This document shows positions 11,038 to 22,692 of a DNA stretch of 64,000 nucleotides, one piece after another. The notes below the pieces were generated by a model, which was given only the letters and a program-made list of their open reading frames with translations, was not told the origin of the DNA and made no database searches. Position 1 is the first letter of the stretch; every line of letters starts with the position of its first letter. The DNA is from Kwoniella bestiolae CBS 10118 (lineage: Eukaryota; Basidiomycota; Tremellomycetes; Tremellales; Cryptococcaceae), in assembly GCF_000512585.2 (NCBI RefSeq), contig NC_089242.1:3162001-3226000 (forward strand), in the 5' to 3' direction. The position numbers and the translations under genes were made by a program.

Positions 11038-12009
11038 ATCAGATTAGGAGGCTTTGCGTTCTTTGTCTTGTACAAGTACTGTGTGAGTCGAGTCTACTGG
11101 TAAGGCAGGTAATGAGCACAGTATGGTATATATCAGGTGCAGTGTGATAAGTGAAAATGGAAAAAGCAGGACTGACGGTAGATATACAGAATGTTTTAGG
11201 TCTATTCAACCGTCGACTCTAAATTATGTTTTACATCGACGTCATGGTCGGAAACTGAACGATCCTTTGGGGGCTTGTATAAAGGATTCAATAAGTCAGA
11301 CAATGTCGTATCAAGGATGCCGAGTCAGGTTTTTTGCGCATGGGCTGAGATTCCGCAAATGGCGACTTGACTCGAAGATCGTGCTCGACAGCGATCAACG
11401 AGTGAGGTTTTGAAGGCCAATGAATGATATTTGTTTTGGTACTCCCAGGCCATTTTGGTATCCTCCGTCAATCACTTGCTGAAAAGAGACTACAATCGAA
11501 TTGATATTTGTCAGTTCTTTGTGATGACACGACGGCATGTTCTATGTATTCAGAGGGGATCAGAAAGGACGTTGGTATCAACCTTGATCGAATGTTGTCA
11601 TATTGACGTGATCGGTAAGCTGTATCGTACAACTGTGCAAGGAGAAGAATGTTAATGATATATGTCCGAGCGTCTCCCCCTTGAGATGCTGATATGGGCG
11701 TATTCTTATGGCTTTCAAGGAGTTTGGGTGTATAATCTTCAAGCTGAGTTTCGGATGTTTCAAAACTACCTCGGACGAGATCGAGATAGCAAAGCCAGTG
11801 AGGTCTTCCACTTTGGGGTGAGCAGACATGGTATTGAATTGGCCTTGTCCCTTCAGTGCACTGTTCATCGGTACATTGACAGACACATCTATGCCGGAAA
11901 GAATGAGTGAGCAAAGATGTCTGCTTGTGCGGGAAGGCTTAGGGTTACAAGCGGATAGATCTGATTTGCCTGTAGGCCATACTATACAAGATATCGTCGG
12001 TCAAAGATA
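11038..12009. other. Intergenic, one doubtful short ORF
   Basis: An open minus-strand frame at about 11578-11886 reads through NSALKGQGQFNTMSAHPKVE but lacks a convincing start, family match or splice pattern. An overlapping minus-strand frame (11468-11914) begins at a TTG. I do not call a gene. Confidence 0.4.
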
Positions 12010-13464
12010 TTACAGTTCCTTTAAATAAGTTGCAGGTACCAATCCCCTCGTTCCATTACCATCTTCGCATGTCCACCCTGTGTGATCAACCCAGGGTCAG
12101 TATTCGATTCTCCTATCGCACAGGCCTCAACATGCAGGAAGAGGTTCGAGCAGCTCTGGACAGGGACTTACAATCTGCTGAGGTCTTCTCAATGAGATTT
12201 ACAATCTGATTCGCCTGGACATTTAGGTCGGTCGTATCCTACAAGGTATCCTCAGAGAATTAGCGATCGTCGGGCGTGCTGGCATCAGGTACATTATCGT
12301 CTCGTGAGAGGGCAGAAGATTTAGGCTGAGAATGAGCGACGCACCGATCCTGCATAATCGTACAACGCCTGAGCCTGAGGCTGCTGCACTTCCACCTCGT
12401 GAGCAGGTGATCGAGCCGACGTTCCCGACCCATCACGTCGTATAGGCGGAGGCATGGATGTGTGCTTATTCGAAAGTGCAGGCGGCATGTGGTGCTCGAC
12501 CGTTGGTGGTTGGGCTGCGAGGTATGGATCCGGCATTTTAGCTTGCAAGTTTGACAAGAGTTTGTACGACCGATAAAGGCTAGATGAAAGAAGTCAAGGT
12601 TCACTCACCTTTTTGAGGATCTTTCCACATGCTGGTGAAGGCTGACATTTTGCTTGAGGTATCTACGTGGCCGAAGGACTGATGAGGAAGTAGGTCAGCT
12701 CCGAATCTGAGGCCATTCACTAAGTCTAGGAATTTCGCTCGTGCAACGTGTGATTGTCATCTGAGTCACATACTCCCATCGACTGGAGAAGAGTCTCATC
12801 CCATCTTACTTCCCCCTTTCACTGATATCTGCAGACTAGACACGAACTCACCCGTCCAGAAACCAGCCCCGCTACTCCACCCTTCTTACTCGGTGGAGCC
12901 GCCGGCTTACTGACCACCGTAACCTCCTCTATCGTAGCCCCTCCATCAACCGGAGGAGGAGAATTCAGCCGCTTATCTGCGCCCCTAACCACCCCCGCAG
13001 CGCCCACCTTCCCCAGTAGATCCATAGCGTCCTTGTTCTTCGATATAGCGCCTATACCAGATTTGGTTCCCTTCGTTCCTAGTTTGATAGAGGACGAGAT
13101 GAACCGTTGAGCCATATCTTGTTGTTCACCACCATTCCCACCAGCGGTAGTAGATACGGGGGAATGAGGAGAGGAAGGTGTGGGTGGATTTGGGGATCGT
13201 GAGGGTGGGATTAGCTTGGTGAGTGTTGCCAACGATGGGCCATTGGACGAAGAGGAGGAAGGAGCGAGGTGGGGACGGGATTCAAAGTATTCGTCGAGGA
13301 GGGTGAAGAAGGCTTGCTGTACGTATTGTTAGATCTGGTATCAATGGGGGAGATGGGGGATGTACTGACTTTATCTGAGAGGTGAGAAGTGGGTCAGTGT
13401 GCGTTGGCTTGGCATGACAAGTGGACACGAACGTACCTTCGTATGTTAGATTGGCAAACACCAT
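12010..13464 (-). CDS. SH3-domain protein
   Basis: Conserved start MVFANLTYE-DK-QAFFTLLDEYFESRP, then a Ser/Pro linker, a helical patch (AQRFISSSIKLGTKGTKSGI), a Pro-rich stretch, and a C-terminal SH3 domain. The SH3 starts at ALYDYAGS and continues DTTDLNVQANQIVNLIEK, then DWWTCEDGNGTRGLVP, and ends in ATYLKEL. The ALYDY, WW and G-x-P signatures are intact. The reading requires seven exons, including a 5-nt exon at 13370-13374 (see findings). The final exon begins about 12077 and the stop is at 12010-12012. SH3 proteins of this layout usually act in cortical actin or endocytosis by binding Pro-rich partners (inference). No orthologue is named. Confidence 0.82.
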
Positions 13465-13851
13465 GGCTGGGCTGAAATGATTGTGGATGGGCAACGAGGA
13501 GGGAGTAAGATGGGTACCAGTGGGTGAATAGACGAGACGAGCAGATGTGTGTATAGATATAGATATCGATACGATAAGCTTATAAGGTTGCTTCGTTGCT
13601 TCGTTGCTGCGTTGCTGTGTTGATGATGAATATGAATCGCAAATGACGTTGTCCAAAGGAACGTTGGGTGATGAGATAGATCTTGATGATCCGCGTCTAC
13701 CTTGTTTTTGTGCCTTTCTTCGGACCGGTGACAGTACGCTTTATCCTAGTGCATAATTCATTTTTGACATCCTCTCAAGATACATACGACGAATACGACC
13801 ACCTCTATCCTACTCTACTCTACTACCCCAGCTTATACATGACATTCCCCC

Positions 13852-15775
13852 CTAAGCAGTACCCAACACCCTCAAAGTCCTATCCAACCCACTCAACACA
13901 ACCTCACTTCCATTCTTCACAAACCTCGCACCAGTAACCACACCAGCATTATCATCGAATTTCAACAACTCATCCCACGTCTTATTGGCGTAGACCCTCA
14001 GATCAGTTCCAGAAACAGATAAGAATTGAGCCGAGGGATCAAATCTAACTTCCGATACGGTATTTTCAGAAGGTAGATCCCATGAAGACAGGATATCCAA
14101 TTTCCTAAGATCGAAGATCTTCACCGAGGGCTCGGCTGAAGATCCGGTGGCGAGGTAATAACCATTTTCAGAGAATGAGAGTGTCGTAAGAGCTTTGGAA
14201 GGGTGGGATTCCAAGGTGGCTGCCAAAGAGTTTCGTTGTCTTACGTCCCATACTCTTACATTACCATCTTTCGTTCCTCCACCGAATAATACTCCATCTG
14301 GATGTCCGGCGAACGAAGTATATGAGAATGAACCGTCCACCCCATTCAGGGCTTCGTACTTTGAGATCTCATCGTGGGTGTTCAAATCGTATAATGACCA
14401 TGTAGAATCGGACGAACCGACAGCCAAGTATTCGTTCGAGGGATGTAAGGCAATACCGTTGATTTCACCTTTATGTCCTCCCAACGAAGCCTTGTTGGAC
14501 CATTTCCCACCTTCCTCTCCCCAGATCTTGACAGTCTTGTCTAGACTGGAACTAATGGCTAATTTGTTTTCACCTTCCTTCTCCCTAAATGCCACATGGG
14601 TGATGGCTTTGGTGTGTCCCTTGAGGGTACCGAGGACCTTGGAAGCTTCCAGGTCGAATATTTGAACGGCCTTGTCTGCTCCACCGGTCACGACGGTATT
14701 ACCATCCTTGGCTACGTCAAGGGCAGTGATACCGGCAGGTTTGGTGGCGTGGAGAGAAGGTACATGGGAAGTTTGTGTGAAGCCCTTGACTTGGTCGGCT
14801 TTGGAATATCCAGGTGCGGGCTTTCGCTTCTTTCGACCGGATGATAAGCTGTCAAGTGGGACTTGGTCAGCAGGGACCATGATACGCAGTTAATGAGGAA
14901 GATGCACAACCACTTACGCTTGGTTGGTCTCCATGACCTTGGCTTCTACTTCAGCAGGAAGAGCACCCTCCGCCTCGGGGACCATCTCAACGTCTTCCGC
15001 TGGTGCTTCAGCAGCGGCGGAGGGTTGGAATCCGATGGTAGATTGGATGGACGAGAGGGCTCTGTCATAGCGAGTCCACACGTTCAGCTGATAGCTCGCT
15101 TGATGCACAAAACCTCACTCACTGTCTTGCCTCATCTCGTTCTTTCATCAACCTAGCAATGACTCTCGTAGCTGCATCCTCACGGTACAAAGCGTTGGCG
15201 AGCTCTTGTCTACGCATAACCAAGAACACGTCAATATTCATTAATGAGGTATAAATTGGGTGAACGAGCCAAACACACCTTGAACTCTGGAAAGCCTTTT
15301 TGATCTCCAACGATTCGAGCATTATCGAGTCATATTCTGACTGCAAAGCGGTGAGCAAGGCAGGGATGGATGTTTGGTTGGCCGGACGAGGAGGGAGGGT
15401 GGATGGTTCTGTATCAGCAAGAAGCGCATCAGTCACCATTCGAAGTTAAGTGAACCGAGGAATATAGCGAACGTACTAGCTTTAACATCGATAAGATCCT
15501 CCTTCGTCAGAGGTTCGCCTGAAATGGGATCTGTACCATTTTCCTCTACACACATCGCACCGAGAAGGTCAGCTGAAGTTTCTTTTTGAAGAAGAAACGA
15601 ATGTGTAGCTCACCGATATACCTCTCGATCAAAGCTTTTTCGTAGACTGTTCCAGAGGTCTTTGAGACCACGGGAGCGGTAGGAGGTGAACCGGAGACTG
15701 TAGATCAAGCCGCGATTGTCAGCTCAGTTCATTGGTCCGGTTGAGCCAGCTGCACTCACTAGCACAGAAAAACAT
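13852..15775 (-). CDS. PRP19: Pre-mRNA-processing factor 19, U-box E3 ubiquitin ligase
   Basis: Core of the NineTeen complex, which stabilises U5/U6 in the activated spliceosome and ubiquitylates spliceosomal proteins in the nucleus. Exon 1 encodes only MFFCA and splices in phase 1 to give MFFCAISGSPPTAPVVSK, the hallmark start of the family. The U-box continues as TVYEKALIERYI and DPISGEPLTKEDLI (residues 1-65). A tetramerising coiled-coil segment follows (SEYDSIMLESLEIKKAF, then ELANALYREDAATRVIARL). From about residue 200 are WD40 repeats (ITALDVAKDGNTVVTGGADK, KTVKIWGEEG, NVRVWDVRQRN, VKIFDLRKLD) up to the C-terminus at LRVLGTA. It is divergent from PRP2 with 439 bp between start codons. 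Length about 500 aa, normal for the family. Confidence 0.96.
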
Positions 15776-16214
15776 TGTGCTGATGTCTTCTCTGCACTGC
15801 CGTTGCTATGAAGTCCTTATGTAGGGAGGTGGATGAAGTATCGTATCGATTGATGGTATTGTGTTTGGTGCACTGTAAGCAAAGCCAAAGAAAGGTCAAG
15901 CAAGTAATCGTATCACTGACTGCAATAACTTGAACGGAATCAAATATCTGGCACTGAACTAATGCCACGTAATGTCCGTCCCTCATCCGGATCATAGCCA
16001 TAGGTTCAACCTTCAACCTTGACACCAACTACTAACGTATTTCAAGATAATCTTACATCCATCTTCAACCCTTCCCATTGGTCTCGCTGGTCACTTGTCA
16101 CATCATTCAATTCAAAACACTGCACTAGCCTTCGGGAGAGGGAGATCTTTTTTTAGGCGTGTCACCCTCAGCTCCGCTCCTCGCCACTCATCCCCTGGCT
16201 CAAAGTCGGTCAAA
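15776..16214. promoter_or_regulatory. Bidirectional promoter between PRP19 and PRP2
   Basis: 439 bp separate the two start codons, so both genes must share this control region. Pyrimidine-rich stretches precede the PRP2 ATG. I see no clear TATA box. Confidence 0.6.
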
Positions 16215-19200
16215 ATGGATCTCAAGACATTCATAAGTGACAATGTCGTCCGAGTGAGTCTCCCTCTTACTGAATCTTCAATCTGCTCCACTGCTGACTT
16301 TCAATTTTAGATCCTCGGCTCATCAGACAACGCAACAGTGGACTACGTGCACTCTCTCGCCCTCTCCTCCAAAACACCAGGCGACTTGTATCATGCCCTG
16401 CTCGCTACCGGTCTATCCGACTCCTCCGACACTCAATCCTTTGCCACCCAAGTCCACGCTCTCGTACCTCGAAAGACCAAATCCAAAGTACCCAAAGCCG
16501 AGAAGGCAGCTCCATCTCAGCGGTTCGCACTGCTAATGGATGAGGACGAAGGCGCTTCATCGAGCAGCTCAAGCAAGAAGGAGAAGAAGTCTAAGAAAGG
16601 TAAAGAGAAGGAGAAAGATAGGGATGGCGGAGCAGTCAAACTCGGTAGATCAGCTAGGAAGAGGGACACAGAGGGTAATTGGGAGTCCGATGAGGAAGAG
16701 AAGGAGAAAGAAGCCAAGAGGTTGAGGTTGAATAGTCCCTCCGGTGCAAGGAGCGAGGAGCCAGAGGTGCAGGAAACGGAAGAAGAACGGCTGGAACGGG
16801 AGAGGTTGGAAGATCTAGCTGAGAGGGATGCCTTTGCGGAGAGGATGAAGGCTAAAGATAAAGATCGGACTAAGAAATTGGTCACGGACCGATCGACGAA
16901 ATTGGGCAGTGGGGGGTTAGAAGCTGAGAAACGATCTGCTCTGGAGAATGATCCAGAAAGTAGGAAAGCTGCTATTGAAGATTTACGTCTACACTCGAGG
17001 CAGGAATATCTCACTAAGAGAGAACAACAGAGGTTGGATCTCTTGAAAATGGAGATAGAAGATGAGAAGATATTGTTTAGGAATCAGAAGATGTCGAAGA
17101 GAGAATTAGCAGAATTTGAGCGAAAGAAAGAGTTGATCAAGATTATGGAAGCTAGACAGAAGATTGATGATGGTACCGATGGGTATATGATGCCTGATGA
17201 TTATATCACGGAACAGGGTAGGATAGATCAGAAAAAGAAGAAGAACGCCTTGTATCAGCGATACGAAGATTCCAAACCTGTCGAAGGACAGTTCGTCACG
17301 GATGTGGATCAGTGGGAGTATAGTCAGACGGATAAATCTAGCTTGAAGACTGGGGCGATGGATAAGGAGGTGATAGTGGAAGAGTTCGATTACGTCTTTG
17401 ACGAGTCGCAGAAGATCAAGTTTATCCAGGAGGGCCAGTATGGAGGTGAAGGTATTTCGTTAGAAGCTCAGAATCTTCTGGATCAAGTGAATCAGCTGGA
17501 AAAGAAGGGTAAGTCTATTCTATCCAAGTCGCAACTTATGAATGCTCATTCTGAATCTATCGTAGCCCAATCCATACAAGAGACTCGACAATCATTACCT
17601 ATCTACGAATACCGAGATGAACTCCTCGAAGCTATAGCAGAACATCAAGTCCTGATTGTGGTGGCCGAAACGGGATCAGGTAAAACCACTCAATTACCTC
17701 AATACCTGTACGAAGCTGGATACTGCAAGAACGGGATGAAAGTGGGATGTACTCAGCCTCGTCGTGTGGCCGCTATGTCAGTTGCGGCTCGTGTAGCTGA
17801 AGAGATGGGCTGTAGGTTGGGTCAAGAAGTTGGATATTCAATTAGATTCGAAGATATGACGAGTGATAAGACCGCTCTCAAGTATATGACGGACGGTATG
17901 TTGTTGAGAGAGTTCTTGACGGATCCGGAATTATCAACGTACTCTGCTTTGGTGATTGATGAAGCGCACGAGAGAACGCTGAGTACGGATATACTGTTTG
18001 GTCTGATCAAAGTGAGTGATCTTCGTTTCTATCGCTTGAATTTCATGCTGACGCTGTATAAATAGGATATCGCCCGATTCCGACCAGAGTTACGACTTTT
18101 GATTTCAAGTGCTACGTTGAATGCCCAAAAGTTTGCGGACTTCTTTGATCAAGCACCGATTTTTGATGGTAAGTCTACCAAATCTCGTTGTCATAGAATC
18201 TCTGCTAAAATCTTTAAAGTTCCCGGGAGACGATACCCAGTCGATATGTTCTACACCAAGCAACCTGAAGCGAACTACATGCACGCCGCCGTGACGACTA
18301 TCCTCCAGATCCACACGACTCAACCTAAGGGGGACATTCTACTTTTCTTGACCGGTCAAGATGAGATTGAAGCTGCTGAAGAAAACTTGAAAGAAACGAT
18401 GTATGCTTTAGGAGACAAAGTGGCAGAGTTAATCATCGCACCGATCTACGCCAATCTGCCTTCGGAGATGCAGTCGAAGATCTTCGAACCTACACCTGAA
18501 AAAGCAAGAAAAGTGGTCTTAGCTACCAACATCGCCGAAACATCCATCACCATCGATGGGGTAGTATACGTGATCGATCCAGGATTTGTCAAACAGAACA
18601 ACTACAACCCCAAGACCGGGATGTCGTCGTTGGTCGTCGAACCTATCTCCAGGGCGTCGGCGAACCAACGAGCAGGACGAGCGGGCAGAGTAGGTGCTGG
18701 AAAAGCGTTCAGGCTGTATACCAAATGGGCATTCAAGAATGAGTTACTGGAAGATACGATCCCCGAAATTCAACGAACGAACTTGGCAACGGTGGTCTTG
18801 ATGTTGAAGTCATTAGGAATAAACGATGTCCTGAATTTCGATTTCTTGGATAAACCTCCGGCGGAGACTATTATAAGGTCATTCGAGCTCTTGTATGCCC
18901 TTGGTGCCTTGAACCATAAAGGTGAACTCACCAGGATGGGTCGAAGAATGGCAGAGTTCCCTGTGGATCCGATGTTGTCTAAGGCTATTATCAATAGTGA
19001 GAATTATAAATGTACCCATGAGGTGGGTCTTCTTTCTGCTTCTCTTCATACCGATCTCATCGCTGGACGAAGGGACTTAGCTGACATTGATTCTGATAGG
19101 TACTCACAATAATATCGATGTTACAAGAATCTGGATCTCTACTCTACCGACCGAAAGATAAGAGGGTACATGCCGATAAAGCCCACAAAAACTTTATCAA

Positions 19201-19959
19201 GCCTGGTGGTGATCATTTCACGTTACTCAACATATTTGAACAATGGTCTGAAGCGGGTTATTCGCAACAATGGTGTTATGAGAATTTCATACAGTTCAAG
19301 TCATTGGGAAGAGTACGGGATATAAGAGATCAATTGGCACAGTTGTGCGATAGGGTTGAGGTTGTGATTGAATCGACACCGAATGAGATTGTTCCGGTAC
19401 AGAAAGCTATTACGGCGGGATACTTCTATAATACTGTGAGTTCATTACCTTTCCGAATTCACTTCGTACTTCATCTGCTCCTGGTGGATATATGGGCTGA
19501 CTCTGATATGTGCTGGAATAGGCTCGAATTGATAAAGGCGGTGGATATCGAACGACCAAGAACAATCACTCGGTATATGTCCATCCCTCATCTTGTTTGA
19601 TTGGAATGCAACCCCCGCCAAGATTCATATTGTACTATGAGCTCGTGTTGACCTCGAAGGAATACATGAGACAATGTATGCCTATCGAGGGATCTTGGTT
19701 GGCTGAACGTGAGTGACTTTGCCTTCTTCCTCCTGGCTTTTGGCCTCGATATCAGCTTTCTTGACCACACACACACTACTGTTCCATTTCCCATTTCCCA
19801 TTTTACCGTTAGGGATGAAGCTGACTTCATGTTGTCTGCTTGGCAGTTGCACCGCATTATTTCAACAAAAACGAAATTGATCAGATGCTTGGTAGCGCAA
19901 GTAAAGTGAAGATGCCAAAAGCTATTGAACAGCCCAAAGTGGGACCTGTGAATCCGTAA
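16215..19959 (+). CDS. PRP2: DEAH-box spliceosomal ATPase PRP2 (DHX16/Cdc28 type)
   Basis: Remodels the activated spliceosome before the first splicing step by pulling on pre-mRNA and displacing SF3 components. Eight exons give about 1,070 aa. Residues 1-400 are the N-terminal region (MDLKTFISDNVVRILG, SQRFALLMDEDEG, a Lys/Glu coiled-coil stretch, then the QWEYSQTDKSSLKTGAMDKE region). The helicase core follows: IQETRQSLPIYEYR, Walker A VVAETGSGKTTQLPQ, TQPRRVAAMS, the DEAH box VIDEAHERT, SATLNA, TGQDEIEAAE, TNIAETSITIDGV and QRAGRAGRV. The OB-fold end reads GGGYRTTKNNHSVYVHPSS and ELVLTSKEYMRQCMPI. Introns at 17509-17565 and 18169-18219 are multiples of three without stops. Splicing restores family-like sequence (KKAQSIQETR; FD-VPGRRYPVD). 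Confidence 0.96.
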
Positions 19960-20402
19960 TAAACCCTGTCTTGGGGATTAGGAATGGACTGGAGAGAAGG
20001 CGGGGTGGAAAAGTACCCAGGAAGGTAGGTTGGAGCACAGCGCAGATCATGAAAGAGTGCATCGCGAAGGGAGCTCGTATCTTAGCATAAACGATCAATT
20101 ATACTTCAAATCGGATCATGATAGGCATGGTTATTTGATTGTATCATGTTATGTATGAAATTGTACCTTGTCGTTTATCTGCAATAGTTGGCATAGGAGG
20201 TATACTCATCGGACAATGGTACAGCACGAATGGTCGTTGATGTTTCGAACCAGTCTAAAGTATTTTTGCATAGGTATAGCTACGAGAGCTTTCATTTTCT
20301 GCTTCTTACAATTCTTTTCTCTCTTTCTTTTATTTCCACTCTGATTTGCATTCTCCTTATCATCCTCTGTCCATCATTCACTCATATTTATGATGGATCC
20401 AA
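19960..20402. other. Intergenic, convergent
   Basis: 3' regions of PRP2 and the small minus-strand gene. A T/C-rich stretch lies at about 20290-20390. No gene seen. Confidence 0.5.
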
Positions 20403-20864
20403 TCATTGCTTATCTTGAATGGGAATATCTTTCCCAGTCAACTACATCGCATTAACACACCACCATCCCAAGTTAGCAATTCTCCTAGCGGGATCCCTGT
20501 GTCTGACTGAATAGATAAGACTCACCTTCTTGAATCCCGATCTAACACCATCAGAGATCTTTTCGGTAGTAGAGACATTCTGTTTGTGTCCGGCTTTGCC
20601 CAACACGTAATCTACGCCTTTATCTGGTGACACGAGGCAAGAAATGCACAAATCAGCGCACTAGCTCAAGATTTACTTGGGCTTGCAGTCGTTGGGGAAC
20701 GCGGAACGGCGGAAGATAATGATGATGTAGAGCGACGACCCACCCAAAGCATCTTGTTGACCTGTCTGACCCTGTGCTTGAGCCTGGGTAGCACCGGGGT
20801 TCATCAGTGTTGATCCTGCGGTGGAGGCGCCTGCGGTCGGTGGGGGAGCGGTGTTTTGTTGCAT
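20403..20864 (-). CDS. Small conserved fungal protein (85 aa), paralogue of the gene at 306-666
   Basis: Three exons (20864-20744, 20623-20526, 20441-20403) encode 85 aa. An Ala/Pro/Thr/Gln-rich start with AQAQGQTGQQDAL is followed by DKGVDYVLGKAGH, STTEKISDGVRSGFKK and LTGKDIPIQDKQ. Intron phases (1 and 0), the 98-nt middle exon and the 39-nt last exon match the gene at 306-666 exactly, so the two arose by duplication of a spliced gene copy rather than by retroposition. The N-terminal repeats differ most. A TATATAT box lies at about 20914-20920, roughly 50 bp upstream of the ATG, and a CRE palindrome at 21039-21046. Function unknown. It is the first member of a row of tiny minus-strand genes. 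Confidence 0.8.
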
Positions 20865-21038
20865 CTTTGCGAGCGGGATTATTGGGGTGATGTAGGTATG
20901 TGTATGAACTGGGTATATATCAAGTAGGAAAGAAAGAGAATAGATGGAATGGAAAGTTCTCGTACAGTAAGAGATGGAACATAAAAAGGTTTATACAAGT
21001 TGACTTTCACTGGAGGGTGATGTAAGCTGATAAGGAGG

Positions 21039-21046
21039 TGACGTCA
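21039..21046. promoter_or_regulatory. Palindromic CRE/ATF-type site upstream of the 85-aa gene
   Basis: TGACGTCA lies 175 bp upstream of the start codon at 20864. It is the same palindrome as at 19-26 upstream of the paralogue. Function is inferred from the known bZIP target sequence. Confidence 0.5.
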
Positions 21047-21241
21047 TGAGCAGACTACGTGCGGGCGGTGGACGTGGCATGCTCGTACCGTAAGTTACTG
21101 CAGTCATCATCGCTGTATCCGCATTTCATCTGATGCATGCTGACCTTGACTCTACGAACCCGTTTCCAATTTGGCTTTTCACGTCCTAAATTTTGACCAA
21201 GAACAGAGAGGGTGAAGACATGACGCAACCTCCCAAACCTC

Positions 21242-21758
21242 TCACTTGTCTTTCTTCTCGGATGGCACAGAGGGTGATTTAACAGAGTCTTTCGAAGTTG
21301 GTCCGAATAGAATGGTACCCCAGAGGCTCCAGTGCGCTGCCGAGATCTGACTGGTGGTCGTTGGTACTGACTCACCTGCTGCGGGGTCGGTCGGTTGGCT
21401 TGGTGCTATCCCATTGGCTCTAGGTCTGGGCGGAGGAGGAGGGGTTCTGGAATCTATACAACCCGCCAAGATAAATAATGTTAGTCAGCGTACTCTGACT
21501 TACAACAATAAAACTTCCTTGATATCCCGGCCTTTGTGCAGTATACGTACCATTCTCTTCAGATTGAGTCTGATTCGGAGGAGTACTGGGTCTTGGAGTA
21601 CCGTCTTAGACAGAGAACATGGGTTAGCCAAATAGGACTGGCACAATTGGTCATGAAGGCCTACAGTGGCAAAATTAGAGTTCATGGTGTTATACGGTCT
21701 ATCACTTACCACCATTGCTAGAGGTGTTGATAGTGGGTTGGTTGTCGGTGAGGGGCAT
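21242..21758 (-). CDS. Tiny disordered Pro/Ser/Thr-rich protein, array member B
   Basis: Exons about 21758-21710, 21604-21551, 21453-21376 and 21336-21242. It starts MPLTDNQPTINTSSNG, then runs DGTPRPSTPPNQTQSEEN, DSRTPPPPPRPRANGIAPSQ, AAHWSLWGTILFGPTSKDS and PSVPSEKKDK. All introns are phase 1 and split a Gly or Asp codon after its first G. The last intron (21337-21375) is only 39 nt, in frame and stop-free, so retention would simply add 13 residues. No family recognised. The HWSLWGTILFG segment is the only hydrophobic part and is too short for a firm membrane call. It is one of four similar genes in a row. Confidence 0.6.
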
Positions 21759-22284
21759 TGTGTGAGTATAGGCTATCTCAACGCAAAGAAATCGAACAAA
21801 GAAAGATTTGTGCAGGAGAGAAATCGACTAAACAGAAAGACAAGCCCTATCCATATCTGGGCTTTTGAGGTCCTTGCCCCGCACTCATGTAGCTGAATAT
21901 CCTTTGTGGTCCGCGATGCTCCTCCGCGCGGACTAGCATCGCAACATCTGCCCTCCCCCTCCAGCGCGCCTCGATGTGAGTGTTTCCAAGAGTCATTTGG
22001 AGATTAGTCCGATATAGTCGGCTGTGTGGAATAAATGCCTAAGCCAACGTTCACTAGAGATTGATCAAAGGAAGAATTTCGATGAGAAAGGATGATACAC
22101 CGACGGGGTTTCGTTGCAAGTCAGAAAATAACACAACGACACTCCATCATCGTGCATGTCGTCATCCATCCTACTGAAACAAACAACCCTCCCTTCATTT
22201 CACGCATACAGACTTGACCTATCGAGTCATGGGCCATCCACCGGGATTCTCAACGCTGCTATAGAGGCTTTGAGTGTACAGTGG

Positions 22285-22692
22285 TTAGTTGGCAATACTT
22301 TGCCCGGACTGGTCCGTTGCCTGGCTGCCTGCGGTGGATCCGTTGCCTGATAGCGTATCGAAAAGAAATGACAGTCAGGTCAGATAAGCAATGTTCCTTC
22401 GATAGCTTGATCCTGAAACGTACTAACCTTGGGTATTGGGAGGACTTGGAGGAGGAGTTGCAGGGGGAGTAAGGGGACCAGTGCCTGGAGGAGTGGGCTG
22501 GTCATGAAACAAGGCTTTGTGCAATCGTCCACGTTAGCAACGATTTCACCTTGTGGTAGTGGACGATACCTTGTGTGAAGAATGGGGACTGGTGAAGTGA
22601 CTTTACAGCTGATGAAACTCACCATAGCCTGTGCCGGTTGAAGTGACATTGTCAGTCCCAATCGAACTGGTGTTATCATCTGGTAAAGACAT
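22285..22692 (-). CDS. Tiny disordered Pro/Thr-rich protein, array member C
   Basis: Exons about 22692-22623, 22514-22428 and 22346-22285 close perfectly to 72 aa. It starts MSLPDDNTSSIGTDNVTST, continues QPTPPGTGPLTPPATPPPSP, and ends GSTAGSQATDQSGQSIAN. Both introns are phase 1, split after the first G of the codon, and carry GTGAGT or GTTAGT donors with CAAAG or TCAG acceptors. A TATATATA box lies at about 22827-22834. No family recognised. Its Pro-Thr/Ser stretches resemble members B and D. Confidence 0.6.

Noticed and set aside
11468..11914. 148-codon minus-strand ORF
   Set aside because: Begins at a non-ATG codon, overlaps another open frame, and neither reading looks conserved.
16517..17014. 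165-codon minus-strand ORF
   Set aside because: Antisense of the Lys/Glu-rich N-terminal region of PRP2, which has clear homology on the plus strand.
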